From the NCBI RefSeq assembly GCF_024758725.1, contig NZ_CP096972.1, forward strand, positions 2,524,001 through 2,588,000: 64,000 nucleotides of DNA, given 5' to 3'. Within the stretch, counting starts at the first letter, position 1, and each line of letters begins with the position of its first letter. A program made the position numbers and the translations under genes. Below the pieces are notes generated by a model, which had not been told where the DNA came from, did not search any database, and saw only the letters and a list, made by a program, of their open reading frames with translations. Source of the stretch: Sphingomonas sp. SUN039 (GTDB lineage Bacteria; Pseudomonadota; Alphaproteobacteria; Sphingomonadales; Sphingomonadaceae). Positions 41,071 through 50,696 of this stretch are shown one piece after another.

Positions 41071-44000
41071 TTAAGCCCCCACACTCTCCATCCCCAACAA
41101 CGGCGCCAGATAGTGCCCGGTATACGACCGTGCCTCTTTCGCCACACTCTCCGGCGTCCCGACGGCCACGATCTCTCCCCCGCGCACGCCGCCTTCCGGG
41201 CCCAGGTCGATCACCCAGTCCGCCGTCTTGATCACTTCCAGGTTATGCTCGATCACCACGACCGTATTCCCCTGTTCCACCAGCGCGTGGAGCACTTCGA
41301 GCAGTTTGCGGACGTCCTCGAAATGCAGGCCGGTCGTCGGCTCGTCGAGGATGTAGAGCGTGCTGCCGGTGGCGCGGCGTGACAGTTCCTTGGCGAGTTT
41401 GACGCGCTGCGCCTCGCCGCCCGACAGCGTCGTCGCCTGCTGGCCGACCTTGACATAGCCCAGGCCCACTTCGGCTAGCATCGCCATCTTGTCGCGGATG
41501 GGGGGCACTGCCTTGAAGAATTCGACCGCGTCCTCGACCGTCATGTCGAGCACATCGGCGATGCTGCGCCCCTTGAACTTCACCTCCAGCGTCTCGCGGT
41601 TGTAGCGCGCGCCGTGGCACACGTCGCACGTCACATAGACGTCGGGCAGGAAGTGCATTTCGATCTTGATCAGGCCGTCGCCGGTGCACGCCTCGCATCG
41701 GCCGCCCTTGACGTTGAACGAAAACCGCCCGGGTTTGTAGCCGCGCGCCGCACTTTCGGGGAGGCCCGCGAACCAGTCGCGGATCTGGGTGAAGCTGCCG
41801 GTATAGGTCGCCGGGTTGCTGCGCGGGGTGCGGCCGATCGGCGACTGGTCGATGTCGATGACCTTGTCGAGATATTGCAGCCCGTCGATCTTTTCATGAT
41901 GCCCGGCGAGCATCCGCGCGCCGTTGAGCGCGCGGGCGGAGGCGGCATAGAGCGTGTCGATGGTGAAGCTCGATTTGCCGCTGCCGCTGACCCCGGTGAT
42001 GCAGGTGAAGGTGCCGAGCGGGATGCTGGCGGTGACGTTCTTGAGATTGTTGGCGCGCGCGCCGCTGACCGTCAGTTTCTTGCCATTGCCCTTGCGGCGT
42101 TTCGCGGGGACGGCGACGCTGCGGCGGCCGCTGAGGTAATCGCCGGTGATGCTGGCGGTGTTGTCGAGGATGTCCTGCAACACCCCTTCCGCCACCACTT
42201 CGCCGCCGTGGACGCCCGCGCCCGGCCCCATGTCGACCACCCAGTCGGCGGTGCGGATCGCGTCCTCGTCATGTTCGACGACGATGACGGTGTTGCCGAG
42301 GTCGCGCAGACGCCGCAGCGTGAAGAGGAGGCGGTCGTTGTCCTTCTGGTGAAGCCCGATGCTGGGTTCGTCGAGGACGTAGAGCACGCCGCTAAGCCCG
42401 CTGCCGATCTGGCTGGCGAGGCGGATGCGCTGGCTCTCGCCGCCGGACAGGGTGCCGCTGGTGCGGTCAAGGTTGATATAGTCGAGGCCGACATTGTTGA
42501 GGAAGCCGAGGCGCTCGACGATTTCCTTGAGGATGCGTTCGGCAATCTGGTTTTGCTGCGGGTTGAGTTTTTCGGGGAGCGACTGGAAGAATTCGAGCGC
42601 GGGGCCGACCGCGCGGCGGGTGCTGACGCTGATGTCCTCGCCCGCAATCTTGACCGCGCGCGCCTCGGGGCGGAGCCGCGCGCCGCCGCAGACTTCGCAC
42701 GGTTGTGCATTCTGATATTTGCCCAGCTCCTCGCGCATCCACGCGCTGTCGGTGGCGAGCATGCGGCGGTCGAGGTTGCCGATGACGCCCTCGAACGGTT
42801 TCTTGACCTCGTACGACTTGCGGCCGTCGATGAATTTCAGGACGACCGGCTGTCCCTTGGTGCCGTAGAGGATGGCGGTGACGACATCCTCGGGCAGCTC
42901 GTTCCAGGGGGTGTCGAGGCTGAAGTTATAGTGCGCGGCGAGGCTGCCGAGCACTTGCATGTAATAGGGGCTGGGCGGGTTGGACTTAGCCCAGGGTACG
43001 ACCGCGCCCTTTTTGATGCTGAGATTTTCGTTGGGGACGACGAGCGCGGGATCGAAGTGGAGCTTCTCGCCGAGGCCATCACACGCCGGGCACGCCCCCT
43101 GTGGGGCGTTGAAGGAGAACAGGCGCGGTTCGATTTCGGCGATGGTGAAACCGGAGACGGGGCAGGCGAATTTCTGGCTGAAGGTGATGCGGCCTTCCGG
43201 CGCGTATTCGCCTGCTTTCTTCTTGTCCTCCTCGCGCGAAGCGGGGGGAGGGGACCCGCCAGCCTCAGGCTGGGGGGGGAGGGGTAGCTCTCCATCGCCC
43301 GATACCCCTCCCCCCCGACGCTGCGCGTCGCGGGTCCCCTCCCCAAGCTGCGCTTGGGGAGGAAGAACGTCCGCCGGATCGACATAGGCCAGCCCGTCGG
43401 CCAGCTTCAGCGCCTGTTCGAAACTGTCCGCGAGGCGGCTCTCTATCCCCTCGCGCACCACGATGCGGTCGACCACGACCTCCAGGTCGTGCTTGAACTT
43501 CTTGTCGAGCACCGGCGCCGCGTCGATGTCGTAGAATTCGCCGTCGATCCGGACCCGCGTATACCCCGCCTTCTGCCACTCGAGCAGCTCCTTGCGGTAC
43601 TCGCCCTTGCGCCCCCGCACGACCGGCGCGAGCAGATACGCCCGCGTCCCCTCGGGCAGCGCCATCACGCGATCGACCATCTGGCTGACCTGCTGCGCGC
43701 TGATCGGCAGGCCCGTCGTCGGCGAATAGGGAATGCCGACGCGCGCCCATAACAGGCGCATGTAATCGTAAATCTCCGTCACGGTGGCGACCGTCGAGCG
43801 CGGGTTGCGGCTGGTGGTCTTCTGCTCGATGCTGATCGCGGGGCTCAGGCCCTCGATATGGTCGACATCGGGCTTTTGCATCAGCTCGAGGAACTGGCGC
43901 GCATAGGCCGACAGGCTCTCGACATAGCGCCGCTGCCCCTCGGCATAGATGGTGTCGAACGCGAGCGATGATTTGCCCGAACCGGACAACCCCGTGATGA

Positions 44001-44085
44001 CGATCAGCTTGTCGCGCGGCAGATCGACCGACACGTCCTTGAGGTTATGCTCGCGCGCGCCGCGAACCGAGATATGTGTAAGCAT
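41071..44085 (-). CDS. uvrA: Excinuclease ABC subunit A
   Basis: 1004 aa from ATG 44085 ([16 protein letters not shown]). Two ABC ATPase halves: Walker [13 protein letters not shown] and [10 protein letters not shown], two LSGGE signatures ([26 protein letters not shown]), and zinc cysteines ([21 protein letters not shown]). Damage-recognition protein of nucleotide excision repair. About 40 residues longer than expected: residues about 243-286 ([17 protein letters not shown]...PPASRE) are a translated palindromic repeat just before the first zinc region. A GTTC-N7-GTTC SOS box lies 13 bp upstream. Confidence 0.96.
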   Translation of the reverse strand: MLTHISVRGAREHNLKDVSVDLPRDKLIVITGLSGSGKSSLAFDTIYAEGQRRYVESLSAYARQFLELMQKPDVDHIEGLSPAISIEQKTTSRNPRSTVATVTEIYDYMRLLWARVGIPYSPTTGLPISAQQVSQMVDRVMALPEGTRAYLLAPVVRGRKGEYRKELLEWQKAGYTRVRIDGEFYDIDAAPVLDKKFKHDLEVVVDRIVVREGIESRLADSFEQALKLADGLAYVDPADVLPPQAQLGEGTRDAQRRGGGVSGDGELPLPPQPEAGGSPPPASREEDKKKAGEYAPEGRITFSQKFACPVSGFTIAEIEPRLFSFNAPQGACPACDGLGEKLHFDPALVVPNENLSIKKGAVVPWAKSNPPSPYYMQVLGSLAAHYNFSLDTPWNELPEDVVTAILYGTKGQPVVLKFIDGRKSYEVKKPFEGVIGNLDRRMLATDSAWMREELGKYQNAQPCEVCGGARLRPEARAVKIAGEDISVSTRRAVGPALEFFQSLPEKLNPQQNQIAERILKEIVERLGFLNNVGLDYINLDRTSGTLSGGESQRIRLASQIGSGLSGVLYVLDEPSIGLHQKDNDRLLFTLRRLRDLGNTVIVVEHDEDAIRTADWVVDMGPGAGVHGGEVVAEGVLQDILDNTASITGDYLSGRRSVAVPAKRRKGNGKKLTVSGARANNLKNVTASIPLGTFTCITGVSGSGKSSFTIDTLYAASARALNGARMLAGHHEKIDGLQYLDKVIDIDQSPIGRTPRSNPATYTGSFTQIRDWFAGLPESAARGYKPGRFSFNVKGGRCEACTGDGLIKIEMHFLPDVYVTCDVCHGARYNRETLEVKFKGRSIADVLDMTVEDAVEFFKAVPPIRDKMAMLAEVGLGYVKVGQQATTLSGGEAQRVKLAKELSRRATGSTLYILDEPTTGLHFEDVRKLLEVLHALVEQGNTVVVIEHNLEVIKTADWVIDLGPEGGVRGGEIVAVGTPESVAKEARSYTGHYLAPLLGMESVGA
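43229..43360. repeat. Inverted repeat inserted in frame inside uvrA
   Basis: Imperfect arms of about 58 bp (43229-43286 and 43301-43360). Both contain GGGGAGGGGACCCGC, a small inner hairpin and GGGGGGGAGGGGTA in inverted orientation. The insertion keeps the reading frame and adds about 44 residues before the zinc region. Confidence 0.8.
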
Positions 44086-44097
44086 GGGGAGCAGTCT

Positions 44098-44112
44098 GTT
44101 CCAGATTTGTTC
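44098..44112. promoter_or_regulatory. SOS box (alphaproteobacterial LexA site) of uvrA
   Basis: GTTC (44098-44101), 7 nt, GTTC (44109-44112): exact match to the direct-repeat LexA site of alphaproteobacteria, 13 bp before the uvrA ATG. Confidence 0.85.
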
Positions 44113-44228
44113 GACAGGGGCAAGGCCGGTCGACCCGTAACGCCGATATGGCCCGGTCGGAGCCTGTTGCAAGCCGGATCGAGGTTGTGGCGCTCGACGG
44201 CAACCCACGACTGACTTAGCAAGGGCCC

Positions 44229-44633
44229 ATGGGCAAGGGGATCACCATGGCAATTTCGGCGCTGGCGGCGACGGGCATACCCGTATCGGCTGTGCCGGTT
44301 CCGGTTATGTGTACCGCTAGCGGCGGAAAGGTCGTCGCACTGTCCGATGCCGAGGCCTGTGCGCGTTTCATCACGGCGCTCGGCACCGCGATGAGGCAGG
44401 CGACGACGATCAGCGCGATCCGGCCGACGGACGGCTATGCGGTCGAGCTGCGCTTCCTGCCGCAGGGCATTGCGAGCGCGAAGGTCATACGGCTTCGCCG
44501 CGGCAGGGCGCAGGAAATGCCGCCTTTTCAACTCGCCGTGTCCGACAGGAAAATGTTAAGCTCCGACATCGACAAGCTGGCAGGCGATGCGGCGCGGGGC
44601 ATCGCGCGCCTGGCCGCGCCGGAAGGGAGATGA
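44229..44633 (+). CDS. Hypothetical protein paired with the RTX protease
   Basis: 134 aa ending 1 nt before the protease ATG, so the two are cotranscribed. The N-terminus ([25 protein letters not shown]) may be a signal peptide; the rest mixes strands and helices ([43 protein letters not shown]). Many serralysin-type genes are accompanied by a small periplasmic inhibitor, but no inhibitor family is recognised here, so such a role is a guess from position. Confidence 0.65.
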   Translation: MGKGITMAISALAATGIPVSAVPVPVMCTASGGKVVALSDAEACARFITALGTAMRQATTISAIRPTDGYAVELRFLPQGIASAKVIRLRRGRAQEMPPFQLAVSDRKMLSSDIDKLAGDAARGIARLAAPEGR

Positions 44634-44634
44634 C

Positions 44635-47583
44635 ATGGCCGACTATGGATGCAGCTGTTGTGCCACGGCGTTCTGCCAGAATGCCGAACCGGGGTTATGG
44701 AACAGCGACCTGACCGCCGCGCCGCGTGCCGTGCCTGCCGATGGTCCGGACTTCATACTGGCCGAACCCGATTTTGCCCGCGGGCCCGACTTCGCCGATT
44801 CGGTCCCCGGCAATTCGTCGAGCGCTGCTCCGATCGTGCCCGGGTCGAGCGTCGATGTCGTTATCGAAACCGCGACCGACCATGACTGGTACCGCGTCAC
44901 GCTAACCGCAGGCACGACTTATGTCTTCCACACCACGTCGGTCAGCGGGTCGAGCGCGGACCCGTTCCTGACGCTGCGCGATGCGGCCGGGACACGAATT
45001 ACCGACGACGACGACAGTGGCGACGGCACGAATTCGCTGATCAGCTACACGCCGACGGTCACCGGCACCTATTTCATCGACGCGGGCACGTTTGCCGGTG
45101 GCGGCCAGTCCAGCGCGGGCACGTATCACCTGTCGCTGACGGCCGTACCGGCGTTCGCTGGCGATGCGGTGGTGGAGACCACAGCCACTACGGCGACGCT
45201 GGCCGTCGGCGGCGGCATCGCCGGCAACATCGACACCGTCGGCGACCGCGACTGGTATGCGATCGCGCTGACGGCAGGGGAAACCTATATCTTCCGCACC
45301 GGAAGCGCCGTCCCGCTAAGCGGTGACGGCGCGCCGCCGGGTAGCGTCGACACGCGGCTGACCCTGCGGGACGGGGCCGGTGCGCAGTTGCAGACCAATG
45401 ACGATGCGGGGGAATACGGCTATTCGGCGATCCGTTTCACCCCGACGGCGACGGGCACCTATTACCTCGATGTCGGCACATATTCGGGCAGCAATCCGCC
45501 GCCAACCGGTGCCTCGACCGGCAGCTTTATCCTGACCGCGTTTACAACGCCGCCGCTCGTGCTCTTCACGAACGACCAGATCGCGACCCAGCTTTCCAGC
45601 GGCTATTGGGGTGGATCGACGCACCATTTCAACGTCGCGCCGGGCGGCACGCTTACCTATAATCTGGGCACAATCTCTGCTGCGGCGATGAATCTCGCGC
45701 GCGAGGCGTTCAACCTCTGGAGCGACGTGACGGGGATCGTTTTCGCCGAGGTAACGTCGGGCGGGCAAATTAGCTTTACCGATAACCAGACCGGCGCCTT
45801 TGCCAACGCGAGCTACTCAGGAGGTATCACGACAAGCGGCACGGTCAACGTACAGTCGACCTGGAATCGCGGGAACTTCGCACTGAACAGCTATTCGTTC
45901 CAAACCTTCATCCACGAAATCGGGCATGTCCTCGGGCTGGGTCATGCCGGCAACTACAACGGCAACGCAAACTATGCGACCGACGCGCTCTACCTCAACG
46001 ACGCCTGGGCGACGACGGTCATGTCGTACTTCAGCCAGACCGAAAACAGCTATTTCCAAGGACTCGGCTTCACCCAGGAATTCATCCTGAGCCCGATGGT
46101 GGCGGACGAGATCGCAACCACCAGCCTGTACGGCAATGCGACGACGACGCGGACGGGCAATACGACCTACGGCTTCAACAACACATCGGGCCGCGCCATC
46201 TATGACGCGAGCCAGAACCCCGATATTTCCTATACGATCTTCGACGACGGCGGGATCGACACCCTGGACTATTCGGGGTTCACGCAGACGCAGCGGATCG
46301 ACCTTAATACCGAGGCCTTTTCGAACGTGGGCGGCCGTACCGGCAACGTCACGATCGCTCGCGGCGTCATTATCGAAAACGCGGTCGGCGGCAGCGGCAA
46401 CGATACGATCATCGGTAATGCTGCCAACAACAGCTTCGACCTGCGGCAGGGCGGCGTCGATACGGTGAACGGCGGTGCGGGCGACGATTCGTTCAACTTC
46501 GGCGCGAAATTGACGGCGGCCGACAGCGTCAACGGCGGCGGCGGCGCGAACGACCAGGTCGGCATTACGGGGAATTACACCGGCGCAAACCGGCTGGTGC
46601 TGGGTGCCACAACGCTGGTCGATGTCGATGTTCTGGCCGTCCTGCCGGGCGGCAGCTATGACATCGTCATCAACAATGCGACGGTCGCGGCGGGAACGAC
46701 ATTCACGGTGTTCGGCGGCAATCTGGGTGTGGGCGAGAGCCTGGCAGTCGACGGCTCGGCGGAACTCGACGGCAATATCATCGTCTACAGCGGCCTCGGC
46801 ACCGACACGCTGAATGGCGGGGCGGGCGCGGACGGCTTCTACTTCGGACCCGGCAAATATGGCGCGACCGACACGGTGCATGGCGGGACGGGCGCGAACG
46901 ACCAGCTCGCGCTCGACGGCGACTATACGCTGACCCTGACCAGCCGCGAGGATGTTGAGGTGTTCGTCATGCTTCGCGGCCCGGTGGGGACGCCCAACAC
47001 GTTCAACATCACCGTCGCCGACAGCTTCACACCCGCCGGGCAGCAGCGGATCCTGTTCGGCCTGTCGACCACGACCAACCTCGTCGTCAACGGGGCAGCC
47101 GAGACCGACGGAACGCTGCGGTTCTTCGGCGGCAGCGGCAGTGACACACTCACCGGCGGCGCGGGCAACGATTATTTCTTCGGCAATACCGGGGCGGATA
47201 CGCTGACCGGCGGCGGTGGCGCGGACATGTTTGCGTACAATGGAGCCAATGAATCGACGGGGTCGGGCTGGGACCGGCTGGTCGGGCTGACCAACGGCGT
47301 CGACAAGATCGACCTGCCCGGGACCATCTCCGGCGTGGCCGCGACCGTGGCGGGCGGCGCGTTGAGCACCGGCAGCTTCAACGCCGACCTCGCCGCCGCC
47401 ATCGGCGCGGGGCAGATGGGTGCCGGGCAAGCAGTGCTGTACACACCGACGTCGGGCACACTCGCCGGCAATGTTTTCCTGGTCGCTGACGCCAATGGCA
47501 TCGCCGGATACCAGGCCGATCAGGACTTCGTCTTCCAGCTCCCCACCCCGCCGCCGGTGATTACAGTCGACTTGTTCGTCTAA
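44635..47583 (+). CDS. RTX-type zinc metalloprotease (serralysin-like) with two PPC domains
   Basis: 982 aa from ATG 44635. Unusual cysteine-rich start (DYGCSCCATAFCQ) without a classical signal peptide. Two bacterial pre-peptidase C-terminal-type domains (about 40-165 and 180-315; both have DxDWY...TAGxTY). Peptidase M10 region with HEIGHVLGLGH at about 427-437 and the Met-turn VMSYF at about 462. The C-terminal 400 residues carry GGxGxDx calcium-binding repeats (GGSGNDTI, GGAGDDSF, GGAGADGF, GGAGNDYF). Secretion by a type I system is expected; its genes are not in the window. Confidence 0.9.
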   Translation: MADYGCSCCATAFCQNAEPGLWNSDLTAAPRAVPADGPDFILAEPDFARGPDFADSVPGNSSSAAPIVPGSSVDVVIETATDHDWYRVTLTAGTTYVFHTTSVSGSSADPFLTLRDAAGTRITDDDDSGDGTNSLISYTPTVTGTYFIDAGTFAGGGQSSAGTYHLSLTAVPAFAGDAVVETTATTATLAVGGGIAGNIDTVGDRDWYAIALTAGETYIFRTGSAVPLSGDGAPPGSVDTRLTLRDGAGAQLQTNDDAGEYGYSAIRFTPTATGTYYLDVGTYSGSNPPPTGASTGSFILTAFTTPPLVLFTNDQIATQLSSGYWGGSTHHFNVAPGGTLTYNLGTISAAAMNLAREAFNLWSDVTGIVFAEVTSGGQISFTDNQTGAFANASYSGGITTSGTVNVQSTWNRGNFALNSYSFQTFIHEIGHVLGLGHAGNYNGNANYATDALYLNDAWATTVMSYFSQTENSYFQGLGFTQEFILSPMVADEIATTSLYGNATTTRTGNTTYGFNNTSGRAIYDASQNPDISYTIFDDGGIDTLDYSGFTQTQRIDLNTEAFSNVGGRTGNVTIARGVIIENAVGGSGNDTIIGNAANNSFDLRQGGVDTVNGGAGDDSFNFGAKLTAADSVNGGGGANDQVGITGNYTGANRLVLGATTLVDVDVLAVLPGGSYDIVINNATVAAGTTFTVFGGNLGVGESLAVDGSAELDGNIIVYSGLGTDTLNGGAGADGFYFGPGKYGATDTVHGGTGANDQLALDGDYTLTLTSREDVEVFVMLRGPVGTPNTFNITVADSFTPAGQQRILFGLSTTTNLVVNGAAETDGTLRFFGGSGSDTLTGGAGNDYFFGNTGADTLTGGGGADMFAYNGANESTGSGWDRLVGLTNGVDKIDLPGTISGVAATVAGGALSTGSFNADLAAAIGAGQMGAGQAVLYTPTSGTLAGNVFLVADANGIAGYQADQDFVFQLPTPPPVITVDLFV

Positions 47584-49094
47584 CGCCGCAGGGCCTTTGC
47601 AAGCCAGCGCGCCGCAGCATCGGGGCTGGTCTTGTCCTTGGCACGGTCGACCATGAAATTGGCCTTTCGCATCGCATCGACCGGGATCGCGCCGATCAAA
47701 GGACGCAGCGTGGCGACCAGTTTTGCGTCGCGCGCCGCTTTCGGGCCGAGCAGCAACAGCGCGTCATAGCTGGGGATCGCGCCGCGCGGATCGCTGAGGA
47801 CGACCAGCCCGTCGGCAGCAATACGGCCGTCGGAGGAGAAGGCGGAGATGACGTCGGCGTCGCCCGATTTGAGGGCGTCGTACATGAAGGTCGGATTGAA
47901 GGTGCGCTGGCGGGCAAAGCGCAGGTCGTAGGTCTTGCGGATCGTCGCCCATTCGGGGCGGTCGAGAAATTCGAGGTCCGCACCCAAGGTCAGCGACCCC
48001 GCTGCACCGCGCAGGTCGTCGATGCTGGCGATACCCTTTGCCTTTGCGACGTCGCCCCGCATCGCCAGCGCATAGGCATTCTCGAACCCGAGCGGGCCAA
48101 GCGTCGTGACGCCGCGCTGCGCCTTCGTCCACGTCGTCACACCCGCAACCATCGCCGCGCGGGGCGGGTTGTCGATGCGCTTCATCTCGTTGGTCCACAG
48201 CGTGCCCGCGTAATCGACATAGACATCGACCTCGCCCGACGTCACTGCGCCGAACACGACGGCGGAACCGAGGTTCTCCTTGTAGCGCACCGCATAGCCC
48301 GCCGCCTCCAGCCGGTGGCCGATCAGACGGGCTAGGATATATTGTTCGGCGAAGCTCTTCGCCCCGATGGTCACGGTCTGCTGGGCGGGGCGAATTTGCG
48401 AGACGAGCGCGGCAACCGGCGCGGCGAGGAACAGCGCGAGCGCGACGATCCACAGGATGCGCGGGCCCTTCGATATCCCGCGTTCGGCCAAGGAAAGCAG
48501 CGCGTCCGCCGTCAGAGCCAAGGCGGCAGCGGCAAGGCAGCCCCAGATGACCAGCTCCCAGTTCTGCGTCTGCAGCCCCGAAAAGATCACATCGCCGAGC
48601 GAAGGCTGGCCGACCGTCGTCGAGAGCGTTGCCGCGCCGATGGTCCAGACGGCGGCGGTGCGGACACCCGCCATGACCATGGGCAACGCCGTCGGCGCCT
48701 CGACCAGCCATAGTTTCTGCCAAACCGTCATGCCGATCCCGTCGGCGGCCTCGAGCATATCGGGGTCGAGGCCGCGCAGGGCGACAACCGTATTCCGCAG
48801 GATCGGCAGCAAGGCGTAGAGCGTGAGGGCGAGCAGTGCGGGCAGGAAACCGAGCGGTGAAATCGGCGCACCGGTCAATGTGCGGATCGCCAACAGCAGC
48901 GGATAGAAAAGCGCGAGCAATGCGAGCGAGGGGATGGTCTGGACGAGGCTCGCAAACCCCAGCACGATCTTCTCGGCCCGCCGGTGACGCGCCGCGAATA
49001 CACCAAGCGGTAGCGCGAGGAGCAGCCCAAGCGCGAGCGCCGCGCTGGCGATCAGGATGTGCGACGCGATCAGGGGGAGAAGGCGGTCGATCAT
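47580..49094 (-). CDS. Glycine betaine/osmoprotectant ABC importer, permease fused to binding protein
   Basis: 504 aa. Residues 1-210 are a ProW/OpuCB-type permease (about five helices; ADGIGMTVWQKLWLVEAPTALP is the EAA loop). A further helix (RILWIVALALFLAAPVAALV) leads to a C-terminal OpuCC-type substrate-binding domain from about 235 (VTIGAKSFAEQYILARLIG, VDVYVDYAGTLWTNEM, FNPTFMYDALKSGDADVISAF). It imports betaine, choline or a similar compatible solute with the ATPase encoded just upstream (4-nt overlap). Confidence 0.9.
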   Translation of the reverse strand: MIDRLLPLIASHILIASAALALGLLLALPLGVFAARHRRAEKIVLGFASLVQTIPSLALLALFYPLLLAIRTLTGAPISPLGFLPALLALTLYALLPILRNTVVALRGLDPDMLEAADGIGMTVWQKLWLVEAPTALPMVMAGVRTAAVWTIGAATLSTTVGQPSLGDVIFSGLQTQNWELVIWGCLAAAALALTADALLSLAERGISKGPRILWIVALALFLAAPVAALVSQIRPAQQTVTIGAKSFAEQYILARLIGHRLEAAGYAVRYKENLGSAVVFGAVTSGEVDVYVDYAGTLWTNEMKRIDNPPRAAMVAGVTTWTKAQRGVTTLGPLGFENAYALAMRGDVAKAKGIASIDDLRGAAGSLTLGADLEFLDRPEWATIRKTYDLRFARQRTFNPTFMYDALKSGDADVISAFSSDGRIAADGLVVLSDPRGAIPSYDALLLLGPKAARDAKLVATLRPLIGAIPVDAMRKANFMVDRAKDKTSPDAAARWLAKALRR

Positions 49095-49870
49095 GCGCGC
49101 ACCATCGCGGCCATGCGCTCGGCCTGTCCCCTAGGCACCGCGACCAGCGCCTGTGCCTCCTCGCCGCCGCCACCGCGTAGCAATTCGGCGGGACTCGCAT
49201 CGCCGACGACGCGACCACCCTTGAGCACCACCACCCGGTCGGCAGTCAGCAGTGCTTCGGCCATGTCATGCGTCACCATGATGCTGGTCAAGCTCAGCCG
49301 GTCGTGCAGTGCACGGTAACTGCGCGCCAGCGCGTCGCGCGTCACCGGGTCGAGCGCGCCGAACGGTTCGTCGAGCAGCATCAGCCCCGGCGCGGTCGCC
49401 AGCGCGCGGGCGACGCCGACGCGCTGTTGCTGCCCGCCCGAAAGCGTCGCCGGGGCGCGGGCGGCGAAGTCGCGGGGCAGATCGACGAGGTCGAGCAATT
49501 CCATCACCCGGGCAGCGGTATCCCGCACGCCTGCAATCCGCAGCCCGATCGCGATATTCGCGGCGACGCTCATATGCGGGAACAGCCCGACCCCCTGGAT
49601 GACGTGGCCGATTCGACGGCGCAGCGCGGGCGGCGCGCTGTCGCAGACGTCCTTGCCGTCGATCAGCACCCGTCCGTCGTCGGGATCGACCAGCCGGTTG
49701 ATCGTGCGGATCAAGGTCGATTTGCCCGACCCCGACCCGCCGACCAGCGCGACAAAGCTGCCTGCCGTAACGTCGAGCGACACATCGTCGAGCGCGGGCT
49801 TGCCGCCGTAACGTTTCGTCACGCCGGTCAGCGTCACCGCCGGACCGGATTGGGGCTTGTGCACGTCCAC
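49091..49870 (-). CDS. Osmoprotectant ABC importer ATPase
   Basis: 259 aa from GTG 49870; a second GTG at 49864 and an ATG further up (overlapping the divergent gene) are alternatives. Walker A GGSGSGKSTLIR, Q-loop GHVIQGVGLFPHM, signature LSGGQQQRVGVARAL, Walker B LMLLDEPFGALD, H-loop VTHDM. No C-terminal CBS domains, unlike OpuCA/ProV, so osmotic sensing must be done otherwise. Overlaps the permease-binding protein gene. Confidence 0.92.
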   Translation of the reverse strand: MDVHKPQSGPAVTLTGVTKRYGGKPALDDVSLDVTAGSFVALVGGSGSGKSTLIRTINRLVDPDDGRVLIDGKDVCDSAPPALRRRIGHVIQGVGLFPHMSVAANIAIGLRIAGVRDTAARVMELLDLVDLPRDFAARAPATLSGGQQQRVGVARALATAPGLMLLDEPFGALDPVTRDALARSYRALHDRLSLTSIMVTHDMAEALLTADRVVVLKGGRVVGDASPAELLRGGGGEEAQALVAVPRGQAERMAAMVRA

Positions 49871-49910
49871 GCGATGCGGTGTGACACCGGTCAGGGGAGA
49901 AATCAAAGCG

Positions 49911-50690
49911 ATGCAAAAGAGCATTTTCATCACTGGCGGCGGATCGGGCATCGGCCGCGCGACCGCGCAGCTTTTCGCGACCAAGGGCTGGTTCGTCGGC
50001 CTCGCCGATGTAAACGCAGCGGGGCTGGCCGAAACGGCGGCGCTACTGCCCAAGGGCATGAGCAGCCAGCATGTAATGGATGTCCGCGACCGCGATGCGT
50101 GGGAGGCGGCGCTGGCCGATTTCGCCACACATACCGGCGGGCGGCTCGACGTGTTGTTCAACAATGCCGGCATCGGCACCGGCGGTGCGCTCGAGGCGAT
50201 GGACGCCCGCGATGTCGAGCGCGTGATCGACATCAACCTGAAGGGCGTGTTCTGGGGCGCGCAGGTCGGCTTTCAGTATCTCAAGAACACGCCCGGTTCC
50301 GCGCTGGTCAGCACGTCATCGGCGGCGGGGATTTACGCCAGCGCGGGCATGTCGGCCTATTCGGCAACGAAGTTCGGCGTCCGCGCAATGACCGAATCAT
50401 TGGACCGCGAGTGGAAGGATGCGGGGGTCAAGGCGCGGACGATCATGCCGAGCTTCATCGACACCCCGCTGCTGAACGCGACCGCCTCGGGATCGAACGT
50501 CGCGATCCGCGATGTGGTGCGCGAGGCGGGGCTGGAGTTCACGCCGGTCGAACAGGTCGCGCAGGCGGTGTGGGACGCAGCGCATGGCAAGAAGGTCCAC
50601 ACGCTCGTCGGCAAGACCGCGCGGCGGCTGAAGCTGGCAACTACCTGGGCGCCGTGGCTATTGCCGAAGCGGCTGTCGCCGAAGGAGTGA
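49911..50690 (+). CDS. Short-chain dehydrogenase/reductase
   Basis: 259 aa classical SDR. Cofactor motif TGGGSGIGRATA (residues about 8-19), NNAG, catalytic Ser-Tyr-Lys in STSSAAG and YSATK. NAD(P)-dependent oxidoreductase of unknown substrate; D in GLADVN after the second strand suggests NAD(H). Divergent from the ABC importer ATPase gene with 40 bp between the preferred starts. Confidence 0.92.
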   Translation: MQKSIFITGGGSGIGRATAQLFATKGWFVGLADVNAAGLAETAALLPKGMSSQHVMDVRDRDAWEAALADFATHTGGRLDVLFNNAGIGTGGALEAMDARDVERVIDINLKGVFWGAQVGFQYLKNTPGSALVSTSSAAGIYASAGMSAYSATKFGVRAMTESLDREWKDAGVKARTIMPSFIDTPLLNATASGSNVAIRDVVREAGLEFTPVEQVAQAVWDAAHGKKVHTLVGKTARRLKLATTWAPWLLPKRLSPKE

Positions 50691-50696
50691 GACAAC

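Noticed and set aside
46380-47240. Tandem repeats in the metalloprotease gene as a DNA satellite or CRISPR-like array
   Set aside because: They are degenerate GGxGxDx protein repeats (calcium-binding RTX) without conserved DNA units or spacers.
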